DNA from: Winogradskyella flava
GTDB taxonomy: Bacteria > Bacteroidota > Bacteroidia > Flavobacteriales > Flavobacteriaceae
DNA length: 64,000 nucleotides
Assembly: GCF_014243395.1 (NCBI RefSeq)
Contig: NZ_JACLCP010000004.1
Location: 1-64,000 of the forward strand
Reading direction: 5' to 3'
Positions within the stretch are counted from its first letter, which is position 1. Every line of letters begins with the position of its first letter. A program made the position numbers and the translations under genes. A model generated the notes under the pieces. That model was not told the DNA's origin, ran no database searches, and saw only the letters and a program-made list of their open reading frames with translations. Of the stretch, positions 9,634 to 17,390 are shown in pieces.

Positions 9634-10135
9634 TGTAATCGATTTTTGTTTTATAAGTGGCTAAGACTTTTTCGGCGTCTTCTTTCTTCTGGGTGCCAAT
9701 CAACAACTTCTTACCATTCTTAAGTTCTAATTGAATGCCAATAGTACCAGATACGTTTATGACTTTGCCTTTAGATGTATTCCAAAGTTTACCTCCTTTT
9801 AAGCCCCAACCACCATATTCACCTATTGCATCATAAGTTCGTACATATGCATTGTTAATCTCATTCCATTGAATCTGTCTACAGGACCAGTGAAATGGGA
9901 AAAATTTATATGAAATCCCATTCTCATCGATTCTCGTGTTAAGCTTGAATAGAAATATAAACCCAGAAGCAAATACTAATAAACCTATTATAGCCACTTG
10001 TTCTATGGCTGAAAAACTATTATGATCTTCAACGTATGCGCTAATAATAATGCCAATAGCAGCTAGAACACTGGTGGCAATCACTAGAATGAGCCATATT
10101 TGGTTAAAACGTTGTTCTTCTTTAAAAATTCGCAT
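9626..10135 (-). CDS. Two-TM membrane protein of unknown function, PH-like tail
   Basis: 169 residues. Two membrane helices lie at about 12-34 and 45-66. A soluble part follows beginning LNTRIDENGISYKFFPFHW, with IQWNEINNAYVRTYDAIGEY and a beta-rich C-terminus (IQLELKNGKKLLIGTQK). The strand pattern resembles the bacterial PH-like domains of YdbT/YdbS-type membrane proteins; this is a pattern impression only. Start and upstream stop share one base (TAATG), and its end overlaps the RHH gene, so translation is coupled. Confidence 0.75.
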   Translation of the reverse strand: MRIFKEEQRFNQIWLILVIATSVLAAIGIIISAYVEDHNSFSAIEQVAIIGLLVFASGFIFLFKLNTRIDENGISYKFFPFHWSCRQIQWNEINNAYVRTYDAIGEYGGWGLKGGKLWNTSKGKVINVSGTIGIQLELKNGKKLLIGTQKKEDAEKVLATYKTKIDYNA

Positions 10136-10293
10136 TATCTATTTTTATCACGTTCAAAAACCACACTGGTCCATCCTTGACCAATAAAATTAACAGTCCA
10201 TCCTTCTCTTGCGTATTGATTTAATAAATCTTCAAAATTTTGAAACCGATTTCTAAATCCTAATTTTGGCTGTATGACTTTATATTCTTTCAT
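10135..10293 (-). CDS. DUF4177-like small protein
   Basis: 52 residues: MKEYKVIQPKLGFRNRFQNF, then EDLLNQYAREGWTVNFIGQGW and FERDKNR. The pattern of a strand, a helix of the form LN.YA.EGW, and a strand ending in VFERDK is that of DUF4177. Overlaps both neighbours (4 bp upstream, 1 bp downstream). Function unknown. Confidence 0.75.
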   Translation of the reverse strand: MKEYKVIQPKLGFRNRFQNFEDLLNQYAREGWTVNFIGQGWTSVVFERDKNR

Positions 10294-10478
10294 TTCCTAT
10301 CTTTCGTTTTGTCTTCTTTAAATACAACTAGTGCTAAAACAACACCTATGATGATTCCAATCATTGAACCATAAACGGTTCCCGTGGCGACATGGCCAGT
10401 TACTGCTCCAATGGTTGTGCCAATACTAGAACCTGAAGCTGTTCCTATAGCAATACTGTAAATCTGATACTTGTTCAT
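10290..10478 (-). CDS. Glycine-zipper small membrane protein
   Basis: 62 residues, MNKYQIYSIAIGTASGSSIG, rich in GxxxG/GxxxS steps (GTTIGAVTG, GSMIGIIIG) and ending in a charged tail (KEDKTKDRK). Two hydrophobic spans form a likely helical hairpin with close helix packing. Lies 2 bp after the SPFH gene and overlaps the DUF4177-like gene by 4 bp. Confidence 0.7.
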   Translation of the reverse strand: MNKYQIYSIAIGTASGSSIGTTIGAVTGHVATGTVYGSMIGIIIGVVLALVVFKEDKTKDRK

Positions 10479-10480
10479 TA

Positions 10481-11341
10481 TTAATGACTTAAAGTTCCAG
10501 TGTTTACAACAGGTGATGCATCTTTATCACCGCAGAGTACTACCATAAGATTGCTTACCATAGCTGCTTTACGTTCTTCATCTAGATTTACAACCTGTTT
10601 CTTGTTAAGTTCTTCTATTGCCATTTCTACCATACTTACAGCACCTTCTACAATTTTATGTCGTGCGGCAACAATAGCGGTGGCTTGCTGGCGCTTAAGC
10701 ATCGCATTAGCAATTTCTTGTGCATAAGCCAAGTAGCCGATTCGCGCTTCTAAAACTTCAATACCAGCAATAGATAGACGCTCATCAATCTCCTTTTCAA
10801 GGGCATTACTTACCTCGTTAACACTAGAGCGAAGTGTAATGTCTTCATCGACACCTTCGTCTGCAAAATTATCGTAAGGATACATGCTTGCCAGCTTTCT
10901 TACAGCTGCATCAGTTTGTACACGTACAAAGTTTTCGTAATTATCGACGTCAAAAGCCGCCTTGTAAGTGTTTTGAACACGCCAAACTAAGATGGTACTA
11001 ATCATTACTGGGTTCCCCAACTTGTCGTTTACTTTTAGACGTTCGCTATCAAAGTTACTTGCTCTAAGTGAGATTTTCTTTTTGGTATAAAAAGGGTTCA
11101 CCCAGTAAAAACCATTTTTCTTTACGGTACCAACATATTTTCCAAACAATAATAATACTCGAGAACCGTTAGGCTGCACCATTATAAAACCAAATGCCAT
11201 TACAAGTGACAGGAATATGGTAATGCCTGGCCATGGTGTTTTCAAGGCAATTATTGTGGCAATACTTCCAAAAAACAATACAAAAAACATAAATAACATA
11301 AAGTAGCCATTTGCTGGTACGATGATTTTTTCTTCTTTCAT
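10481..11341 (-). CDS. SPFH / Band 7 domain membrane protein
   Basis: 286 residues. Two N-terminal membrane segments (about 12-32 and 36-55) precede an SPFH domain at about 60-230: GRV-like entry ([16 protein letters not shown]), [27 protein letters not shown], and [23 protein letters not shown] helical C-terminus follows ([11 protein letters not shown]). Such proteins form large membrane scaffolds (prohibitin/flotillin class). It heads an operon with a glycine-zipper protein, a DUF4177-like protein, a two-TM protein and an RHH regulator. Proteolysis or membrane-stress roles are known for relatives but not shown here. Confidence 0.88.
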   Translation of the reverse strand: MKEEKIIVPANGYFMLFMFFVLFFGSIATIIALKTPWPGITIFLSLVMAFGFIMVQPNGSRVLLLFGKYVGTVKKNGFYWVNPFYTKKKISLRASNFDSERLKVNDKLGNPVMISTILVWRVQNTYKAAFDVDNYENFVRVQTDAAVRKLASMYPYDNFADEGVDEDITLRSSVNEVSNALEKEIDERLSIAGIEVLEARIGYLAYAQEIANAMLKRQQATAIVAARHKIVEGAVSMVEMAIEELNKKQVVNLDEERKAAMVSNLMVVLCGDKDASPVVNTGTLSH

Positions 11342-11465
11342 GATCTAAAAATTTAATTGGTTATCATTTAATATAATATCAAAATGATATCATAAAGATA
11401 TAACATATGCGTATTTAAATAGCAACATTTGTTACACTTTTGTGAAAAAAAGAGGAAAATAAAGT

Positions 11466-11481
11466 TTGGCACGCAGTTTGT
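11466..11481 (+). promoter_or_regulatory. Sigma-54-like promoter
   Basis: TTGGCACGCAGTTTGT matches the -24/-12 consensus TTGGCACG-N4-TTGC with only the last base changed. It points right, into a stretch that has no gene on the plus strand but ends in a terminator. Confidence 0.5.
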
Positions 11482-11491
11482 TATATACTAA

Positions 11492-11603
11492 GTGTAATGG
11501 TTACAGCGAGAGTTACAATCGTAACAACACTACAAAATCGCAACATTACAATTTGGTTGGTTAGTTAGTAAAAAAGCATCTCGTGGTTGAGATGCTTTTT
11601 TAA
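11492..11603 (+). ncRNA. Candidate small RNA between sigma-54-like promoter and terminator
   Basis: About 110 nt from the expected start (12 bp after the -12 element) to the T-run of the terminator at 11570-11601. No plus-strand ORF of note lies inside. It contains short GTAAC/GTTAC repeats and the tract TTTGGTTGGTTAGTTAG, which would be single-stranded before the terminator stem. Both genes around it are on the minus strand, so the plus-strand promoter is unexplained otherwise. Inference only. Confidence 0.4.
11570..11601. terminator. Bidirectional terminator
   Basis: 13-bp perfect stem (AAAAAAGCATCTC and its complement) with a six-base loop, A-run before and T-run after. It can end the hydrolase gene on the minus strand and the candidate RNA on the plus strand. 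Confidence 0.8.
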
Positions 11604-11625
11604 TTATTGAAAACCCTTAAATGCC

Positions 11626-12555
11626 TTATCGCGCCAGAATGAACTTAGTAATACTATTTATTAGTTCAGTGGAAATTGGTCGAAAGGACTCATTATAAGA
11701 TTTTGAATTTTCTAAACTATCGCCTTCAATCTCAAAAAGGACATGATTCATGTTTTCTATGATATGAAGCGTTGCATTTTCATTGGCGTCCTTTAATAGT
11801 TGTGCTTCATTTTCTGATACCTGAAGATCTTTGGTTCCATTGAGAATTAGAATAGGGAGGTCTAGATCTCTTACAATTTCTGTTGGATTGTACTGCATCC
11901 AATTTATCATAAAAGGTTGTACATCAGAATTGAATACTGAAGCAAGACTGGCTGGATAGTCTGTAGTGGTTTCGCCTTGTTTTAGTTTATCAACTATTTT
12001 TTGTGCTTCCTCTCCAAGTTGAGGTGCCATATTAGTGACCTGCTCAACAATAACATCTCCTATGTTTTGTCCAGCACCAGCCAAGGATATAAACCCGTCT
12101 ACTTTGTCCTTAGCGGCTAGCATACCAATCAAACTCCCTTGGCTGTGACCAATGATATAAATGGTAGAGTAGGTGTCCTTTTCTTTGAAATAGTTTACTA
12201 CGTCTTTTGCATCTTTTACAAAATCATCGAACATAATGTTCTCGTCTACTTTGCCTTGCCTTATTTGCTTTACAATCCGTTTATCATATCTAAATGTGGC
12301 AATATCATTATTGGTGAGACTTTCGGCTAATTTTTTTAATGAATTATTTTTTAGGAAGTTTTGATTGCCATCTCTATTGGTTGGACCAGAACCTGCAATG
12401 ATAATTGCTAAATTTGGTTTTTCAATAGTATTGGGTTGAAGCAATGTACCATCTATCCATTCTGAAATTGAGATGTCTTCTTCAGTATAGGCTTTATCTT
12501 GAGAAAAACTCAAAAAAGAAAAAGAAAGAAGAAGAATCAATAGGTAGTGTTTCAT
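11626..12555 (-). CDS. Secreted alpha/beta hydrolase
   Basis: 309 residues with a signal peptide (LSFSFLSFSQ). Nucleophile elbow GHSQGS at about 138-143, AGSGPTNRDGN near the oxyanion strand, an acid in LNGTKDLQV, and a His in NMNHVLFE. Together these give a complete Ser-Asp-His triad of the serine aminopeptidase S33/dienelactone-hydrolase class. Periplasmic or envelope esterase or peptidase; substrate unknown. Confidence 0.85.
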   Translation of the reverse strand: MKHYLLILLLSFSFLSFSQDKAYTEEDISISEWIDGTLLQPNTIEKPNLAIIIAGSGPTNRDGNQNFLKNNSLKKLAESLTNNDIATFRYDKRIVKQIRQGKVDENIMFDDFVKDAKDVVNYFKEKDTYSTIYIIGHSQGSLIGMLAAKDKVDGFISLAGAGQNIGDVIVEQVTNMAPQLGEEAQKIVDKLKQGETTTDYPASLASVFNSDVQPFMINWMQYNPTEIVRDLDLPILILNGTKDLQVSENEAQLLKDANENATLHIIENMNHVLFEIEGDSLENSKSYNESFRPISTELINSITKFILAR

Positions 12556-12775
12556 TTTTTAAAATTTAATATTCTATAAAGTTACTTGTTATTACAATTA
12601 ATCTTCAATTCTTAAACAAGTTTTATACCATGCTTAGTATGGAAATAAATGATTCTTTCTTGTCTATAGAATTGTATTTCATCGGTGAAATGCACTATTT
12701 GGTCTTTAAATGTTAAAATTTAATGTATTTAATCGATTAATTATGTTTTTAGGCGACATAATTGAAAGCTAATTC

Positions 12776-12783
12776 TATATTTG
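12776..12783 (+). promoter_or_regulatory. -7 box TATATTTG
   Basis: Exact TAnnTTTG match on the plus strand in a gap that has no plus-strand gene. No good -33 box was found. Confidence 0.3.
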
Positions 12784-12930
12784 AGGTGTACTAAAATTTA
12801 GTTTTTAGTTCAATGGATTAATTAATTAATATTTGCATTATGTTATGTTGACTTAGAGACCCTAAATCTACTTACATAGTAAAAAAGCAAATTAGAGAAA
12901 CCGGGTTTGAGGGAACCCGGTTTTTTGTTT
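12784..12930 (+). ncRNA. Candidate small RNA ending in a strong terminator
   Basis: The 375-bp gap 12556-12930 lies between two minus-strand genes, yet holds a plus-strand -7 box (12776) and a plus-strand terminator whose T-run points right (12898-12930). About 140 nt would be transcribed. No ORF is seen in it. The rest of the gap (12556-12775) is AT-rich and shows nothing else I can name. Confidence 0.35.
12898..12930 (+). terminator. Plus-strand terminator with no upstream plus-strand gene
   Basis: 10-bp stem AAACCGGGTT/AACCCGGTTT, loop of six, then TTTGTTTTT. In the minus direction the stem is followed by CTCTAATT, a poor tail, so the element works mainly rightward. Confidence 0.75.
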
Positions 12931-13536
12931 TTATACATTAATCAACGTTCTGAAAGTGAGATTTATTCTAGGCTTTATATCTTTTTTTGTTTTTGCGATT
13001 TGATGTACCCAATAGTGCTGCATTTCACCTTTCATAAGTAATAAACTTCCATGTTCTAGATGGAGCTTATGCCTTTGTTCTTTAATTGTTCTGTGTTTAA
13101 AATGAAAGGGTCTCTCTTCTCCAAAACTTACTGAAGCAATTACAGGATTTTTACCCAATTCATTTTCATTATCCGCATGCCATCCATTACTGTCATTGCC
13201 ATCGCGATACAAATTAATTAAAAGGGTGTTGAAGTTATGTGCTGAAAAGTCTTCAACTTTAGCTTTAATTAGTTTAAGATTTGTCGTAAAAGGCTTAGGG
13301 TACATTGTAATATTGGAATAGCCATATGGTTGATTGGATTCTCCAAATAAAGCTGTCAGTCTTGGTTGTTTGTAGGTTTTTCCAAATACAGTAATATCAT
13401 CATGTTGCCAATTGGTTTCGTTCTCTATGATTTTAAAATAATCATCCGATTCTCTTTTGTTAAAGAAATTTTGGATATAGATTATTTCGGCATTTGGTAA
13501 TTTAAAATGTTGTTTCTCTTTAGAAAACAAGTCCAT
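12931..13536 (-). CDS. AlkB-like 2-oxoglutarate/Fe(II) dioxygenase
   Basis: 201 residues. Iron ligands H120 and D122 (GWHADNE) and H178 (YWVHQI); 2-oxoglutarate and substrate arginines R190 and R196 (PRINLTFR). The NLYRDGND and SFGEERPFHF motifs are those of AlkB-type demethylases that repair N-alkylated bases in nucleic acids. Cytoplasmic. The divergent VanX-like gene starts 32 bp away. Confidence 0.9.
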   Translation of the reverse strand: MDLFSKEKQHFKLPNAEIIYIQNFFNKRESDDYFKIIENETNWQHDDITVFGKTYKQPRLTALFGESNQPYGYSNITMYPKPFTTNLKLIKAKVEDFSAHNFNTLLINLYRDGNDSNGWHADNENELGKNPVIASVSFGEERPFHFKHRTIKEQRHKLHLEHGSLLLMKGEMQHYWVHQIAKTKKDIKPRINLTFRTLINV

Positions 13537-13568
13537 GGCATAATTTTTCTCTAAATTAGTGCATCGAT

Positions 13569-14249
13569 ATGAATTATAAAACTCTTACATACCTCGTTTG
13601 TGTTTTGATGTTTGTCTTTGGTTTTACAGAGCGACAAATATTGCCAGATGGTTTTGTTTATGTGAAATCCATTATTCCAGATTTGGATGTTGAGTTACGT
13701 TATTTTAGTGCTAATAATTTTGTTGGAGACACAATAGATGGCTATAGGACTAATGAATTGATTCTTACAAAAGCTGCTGCCCAGAAACTAAAGTTAATAC
13801 AAGAGGAATTACAGCAACAAAATTTATGTTTAAGAGTTTATGATGGTTATAGGCCACAACGCGCTGTGAATCATTTTATACGCTGGGCGAGGGATTTAAA
13901 TGATACCTTAAATAAATCACAGTTTTATCCAGATGTAGCCAAGCGAAATTTGTTTAAAGAGGAATATATTGCCTCTCGCTCTGGCCATAGTAGGGGAAGT
14001 ACTATAGATTTGACCATAATTTGTGGCGAAACTGGTGAACCCTTGGATATGGGAAGTCCTTATGATTTTTTTGGACAACAGTCTTGGGTGAATTATGAAG
14101 CAATAGAGGAACATCAAAAGAAGAATAGACAATTACTACAAATTGTGATGCTAAAGCATAATTTCAGGAATTATCCAAAAGAATGGTGGCACTTTACACT
14201 GCGTTGGGAACCCTTTCCAAAGACTTATTTTGATTTTGAGGTAGAATAA
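13569..14249 (+). CDS. D-alanyl-D-alanine dipeptidase (VanX family, M15D)
   Basis: 226 residues with an N-terminal hydrophobic signal. Substrate segment YDGYRPQRAV, zinc motif SRSGHSRGSTID (H140, D147), then EWWHF (catalytic E205, zinc H208). Complete active site, normal family length. In the periplasm it would hydrolyse D-Ala-D-Ala released from cell-wall turnover. With no van cluster around it, a house-keeping role is likelier than vancomycin resistance. It meets the next minus-strand gene end to end. Confidence 0.9.
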   Translation: MNYKTLTYLVCVLMFVFGFTERQILPDGFVYVKSIIPDLDVELRYFSANNFVGDTIDGYRTNELILTKAAAQKLKLIQEELQQQNLCLRVYDGYRPQRAVNHFIRWARDLNDTLNKSQFYPDVAKRNLFKEEYIASRSGHSRGSTIDLTIICGETGEPLDMGSPYDFFGQQSWVNYEAIEEHQKKNRQLLQIVMLKHNFRNYPKEWWHFTLRWEPFPKTYFDFEVE

Positions 14250-14849
14250 TCAGTCAACTATCAATTCAAACTGAGCATCATCCTTTGGGAAAATTAGACT
14301 TTGAAATTTTCCATCGTTGTCTTTTATGGCTCTAATTTCTAGATTAAATTTCCAAACACCTTTGCCGAAATATGATTTACTTATCTGTAGCTCTCTTGCG
14401 GGTGCACTTTTGAATTTAAGCTGAGGTTCAGTACCGGATCTATCAAGTCCTTTTAACCAAATGGGATTTCCAGTCCAGCCTTTGGTAATTCCCCATTTAT
14501 CACTTTCAGGAACTTGAGGAGCCAATTCTGGTTTATTGGCTGGCCATTCGCCAACCTGAGCAGAAACATGTAAATTGATAGGCTCTGTTAGATTAGGACT
14601 TTCCAAAACCATATCCATGGTGCCATAACTATCTTCAGGTACATTATAAGTGAGCCATACGAAATGCTCATTTTGATATACTCGGAGAGTCACATCATCG
14701 GAAATTTTTAAAGATGTGGTGTTTAAGCTTTTATATTCGTTATCGAAGCCGTCAACGATGGGAGGTTCTGATACTGAGTTTGAATTGTTCTGTTCCTCAC
14801 ACGATACTAACGAAGTTATTACTAGTGCTAAAAATAAGATTGGTCTCAT
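14250..14849 (-). CDS. Hypothetical lipoprotein, possibly CBM9/DOMON-like
   Basis: 199 residues; lipobox LVSC near residue 17. The mature part (PIVDGFDNEYKSL, VTLRVYQNEHFVWLTYNVP) resembles the beta-sandwich opening of CBM9/DOMON-like domains, which begin with a VDG.xDEY motif and a vyqn-type strand. Weak resemblance only; sugar or haem binding is not shown. Outer-membrane or surface lipoprotein by inference. Confidence 0.7.
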   Translation of the reverse strand: MRPILFLALVITSLVSCEEQNNSNSVSEPPIVDGFDNEYKSLNTTSLKISDDVTLRVYQNEHFVWLTYNVPEDSYGTMDMVLESPNLTEPINLHVSAQVGEWPANKPELAPQVPESDKWGITKGWTGNPIWLKGLDRSGTEPQLKFKSAPARELQISKSYFGKGVWKFNLEIRAIKDNDGKFQSLIFPKDDAQFELIVD

Positions 14850-14953
14850 GTTTAAATTTAATTTATAAATCCCTGATTTATATTAAAATAAACTTAAATG
14901 ATTAAGATAGGTACTTTGTGTAAGTAATCATTTCTTAGTTTTAGAAAGAGTTA

Positions 14954-15472
14954 TTATTTGATAATTTTTAAGGAAACATCGACCTCCTGTACGCCATGAT
15001 ATTTTTTCCCGAAAGAAATATTAATATCATATTTAATGCCGTACAGATCTAATACTCTATCGACATCGTCTTTCTTTGCTTTTGCTAACCTTAGATCATT
15101 TTTGTAATTGTTCAATGGGCCGGTTGCTAGAGGTAAAACAAATAATAAACCCACTAAGGAAATAATAAAAGGTGCCGCAGCAATCACTCTAAATTTTAAT
15201 AAATACTCTGCTAAAAAATAGCCAGCTAAAATCACTGCAACTCCTATAATTAGAAATGCTATAAAATTGGTGTAGACTATCCATTTTGTTTTAAGTACAC
15301 GCTCGTATTCAACATTTGTAGTTTCAATTTTTGATTCCAGTTTATCGTCAAATTTTGCATTTATACATTTGTTGACAAACTCAGGTTTTCTTTGTGTAAT
15401 ACCACAAATAGTTCCAGTTTTAAAATCGACTATTTGATGATTACATAATTGACAGTGTTTTCTAATATCCAT
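14954..15472 (-). CDS. Hypothetical two-TM protein with N-terminal Cys cluster
   Basis: 172 residues. C7-x2-C10, C23 and C36 form a possible zinc site at the N-terminus (KHCQLCNHQ, GTICGIT, NKCINAKF). Two membrane helices lie at about 67-90 and 95-115, followed by a soluble tail. Not recognised. Seven base pairs after the DoxX-like gene, so probably the last gene of a three-gene operon. Confidence 0.7.
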   Translation of the reverse strand: MDIRKHCQLCNHQIVDFKTGTICGITQRKPEFVNKCINAKFDDKLESKIETTNVEYERVLKTKWIVYTNFIAFLIIGVAVILAGYFLAEYLLKFRVIAAAPFIISLVGLLFVLPLATGPLNNYKNDLRLAKAKKDDVDRVLDLYGIKYDINISFGKKYHGVQEVDVSLKIIK

Positions 15473-15479
15473 TCTTATC

Positions 15480-15839
15480 TTAGTTCAAATAAGCCCAAGC
15501 CCAATACATCAATCCAAATTGAAGCGGAATACGTAAAATCAATATCCATTTCGGTATGCCAGCTGAAGCTTTTTTACTAGATAGCATATAGATATGAATA
15601 GTAAATAAGAATACCGCAAGCATGACAATAATAAGATATATGGATATATTCTTTAAACCTGGAAAACATAAACCCATCCCTAGAAGTATTTCTGCAATAC
15701 CACTAACATAAACCCAGAACTTGTGATTGGGTAAGTATCTAGGCATAACACGCATATAGACTTTAGGAATAATAAAGTGCATGATGCCAGCAACGATGTA
15801 GATAGCAGCCATGATGTAAAGTCCAATAGGTTCATTCAT
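15480..15839 (-). CDS. DoxX-like membrane protein
   Basis: 119 residues with four hydrophobic helices. GIMHFIIPKVYMRVMP and SGIAEILLGMGL match the DoxX/MauE-type small membrane proteins. Overlaps the upstream gene by 8 bp. Function unclear; relatives are often linked with redox enzymes. Confidence 0.8.
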   Translation of the reverse strand: MNEPIGLYIMAAIYIVAGIMHFIIPKVYMRVMPRYLPNHKFWVYVSGIAEILLGMGLCFPGLKNISIYLIIVMLAVFLFTIHIYMLSSKKASAGIPKWILILRIPLQFGLMYWAWAYLN

Positions 15840-16809
15840 CCTTGTAGGTATTGTAAGTTATACCGATACCATAATTAAAAAGATCTCGTTTTAAGAGACT
15901 GGATTCAATACCGCTGCCCTTATCGAACTTTACCCAATTATTACCATTAATAAATACGCGTTTTATAAAAGTATTTTTAGTTTCTATTTCATTGGTAAAG
16001 GGTAACAACGGCCTAAAATTGGTTGGGATTTTTACAGTTGCCTTACCTCTTGTTTTAATTTCCTTATACTTTTTGTTTGGCAATAATTTTCCCGCTTTGT
16101 CAGTATAGCCCATTACTTGAAGCGATACAAAAAAACCGTCTTTTGGAATATAAATATTGTAATCTTCGACATTCAATGTATAAGCATCTCCATCTTTTTC
16201 TGTAGCTCTAAATACGGTAGTTTCGTAGGATAGTACTTTACCGGGAACCCCCTTATTATTGGAATAAAATTTTACCTTAAATAAAGTAGAGAACTTCTTT
16301 TTGTCACTATTGGATTTTTTGCGTTTGGACCAATCTTTAGATTCTAGTGCAATAGGGAAGCTAATAGAGGTTAACTTTTGATCTTTACTAGTTCGCTTGG
16401 GAAAGTAGACTGCTATTTCAGATTCTATGGTTGGTAACCAGCAATTGTAATAGTCATCATCTAAATAAGGCTTTAGGATTTCTTTCTTAAATTTTCTATT
16501 TAAGGTTGAGCCAATTAAAATTTCATCCAGTTCGGCCGCTTGTGGTTGCAAATACAGTTGCTTGGGAAGATTTTGGGTAGAAATATTCAAGTCCTTAAAT
16601 CCTAATGCCGAAATAAAAAGGGAGTCAATATCTGGATATAATGCTTCGGTAAAAATGAATTGACCTGCATCATCTGCAAAAATACCATTCCCATTGCCAA
16701 ATGATATGGTAGCATAACTTACGGGATATTTTGTAATACTATCGGTCACTGTAATTTGTGCCGAACAGAACTGGCTGGCTAATAGTATAATTAAAATGAT
16801 TCTGGGCAT
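15832..16809 (-). CDS. Secreted protein with carboxypeptidase-like regulatory domain
   Basis: 325 residues with a signal peptide (ILLASQFCSAQ). Residues about 20-95 form a CarboxypepD_reg-like beta domain (ITVTDSITKYPVSYATISF, DSLFISALGFKDL). The remaining 220 residues are a beta-rich domain with a long central region, of a kind common in Flavobacteriaceae envelope proteins; I do not recognise a catalytic site. No TonB plug or barrel follows. Confidence 0.75.
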   Translation of the reverse strand: MPRIILIILLASQFCSAQITVTDSITKYPVSYATISFGNGNGIFADDAGQFIFTEALYPDIDSLFISALGFKDLNISTQNLPKQLYLQPQAAELDEILIGSTLNRKFKKEILKPYLDDDYYNCWLPTIESEIAVYFPKRTSKDQKLTSISFPIALESKDWSKRKKSNSDKKKFSTLFKVKFYSNNKGVPGKVLSYETTVFRATEKDGDAYTLNVEDYNIYIPKDGFFVSLQVMGYTDKAGKLLPNKKYKEIKTRGKATVKIPTNFRPLLPFTNEIETKNTFIKRVFINGNNWVKFDKGSGIESSLLKRDLFNYGIGITYNTYKDE

Positions 16810-16851
16810 AGTTAAACTTTAAGCTTAAATATACACTATTTATACCATAAA

Positions 16852-16880
16852 AAAACGCCTCATATAATGAGGCGTTTTGT
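16852..16880. terminator. Bidirectional terminator
   Basis: 12-bp perfect stem (AAAACGCCTCAT and complement) with a three-base loop, A-run left and T-run right. Ends the minus-strand gene at 16905. Confidence 0.8.
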
Positions 16881-16904
16881 TTTTTGATTGATTAGTTTAA
16901 AGCT

Positions 16905-17246
16905 TTATTCTTCTAGTGTTTTTTTAGTTTGTAAGAATCCTACATAGAGACCAACTCCAGCCATAAAGAATATGGCAGCCGCCATAGCACCTTCTTCTAG
17001 TTCAGTATATGTATCTAATAACGCAGCTATAAATGTTCCTAGTCCAATACCCATTAACAGGAAAGCCAAATTAATAACTACAACTTTCCAAGAAGAGCCT
17101 GAGCGCTTTCCGATATTAAATATACTAGCATCTGCACCTTTTTCTATTAAAGCTAAGCGTTCTTTATTTCTTGTGGAATAGTATAGATATACGATTCCGA
17201 AGATGACTGCAAAAAAACTAAGTGGTATTAAAATTTCCTCGTCCAT
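16905..17246 (-). CDS. DUF6249-like small membrane protein
   Basis: 113 residues with three hydrophobic helices: IPLSFFAVIFGIVYLYY, then TRNKERLALIEKGADASIF, then two C-terminal helices. The N-terminal helix plus RNKERLALIEKG loop is the DUF6249 pattern, often found next to ECF sigma genes, as here: the sigma operon starts on the other strand 144 bp away. Confidence 0.75.
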   Translation of the reverse strand: MDEEILIPLSFFAVIFGIVYLYYSTRNKERLALIEKGADASIFNIGKRSGSSWKVVVINLAFLLMGIGLGTFIAALLDTYTELEEGAMAAAIFFMAGVGLYVGFLQTKKTLEE

Positions 17247-17285
17247 AATGTTTGTTTTTTAATTGATTAATTTTATTTGTTTCAT

Positions 17286-17360
17286 AACCTATGACGATAG
17301 GTTTTTGATTAAGGTTACAATTTTTTCAAAAAAAAATTATTTACCCGTTTGTGTAACCTT
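17286..17360 (+). promoter_or_regulatory. Two inverted repeats upstream of the sigma gene
   Basis: AACCTAT-GACG-ATAGGTT at 17286-17303 and AAGGTTACA (17311-17319) with TGTAACCTT (17352-17360). The second pair includes the -35 element of the ECF-type promoter. They lie in the shared control region of two divergent genes. Confidence 0.4.
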
Positions 17361-17380
17361 ATTATATATAATGTCGTCTT
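17352..17380 (+). promoter_or_regulatory. ECF-type promoter (GTAAC-N17-CGTC)
   Basis: TGTAACC at the -35 position and GTCGTCTT at -10, with 17 bp between GTAAC and CGTC, just before the start at 17391. This is the general ECF pattern (AAC at -35, CGTC at -10), so the sigma factor below may drive its own gene. Confidence 0.5.
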
Positions 17381-17390
17381 AACAGCAACA

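Noticed and set aside
13569-14249. Vancomycin resistance gene
   Set aside because: VanX-like enzyme without vanH/vanA or regulators; house-keeping dipeptidases of this kind are common.
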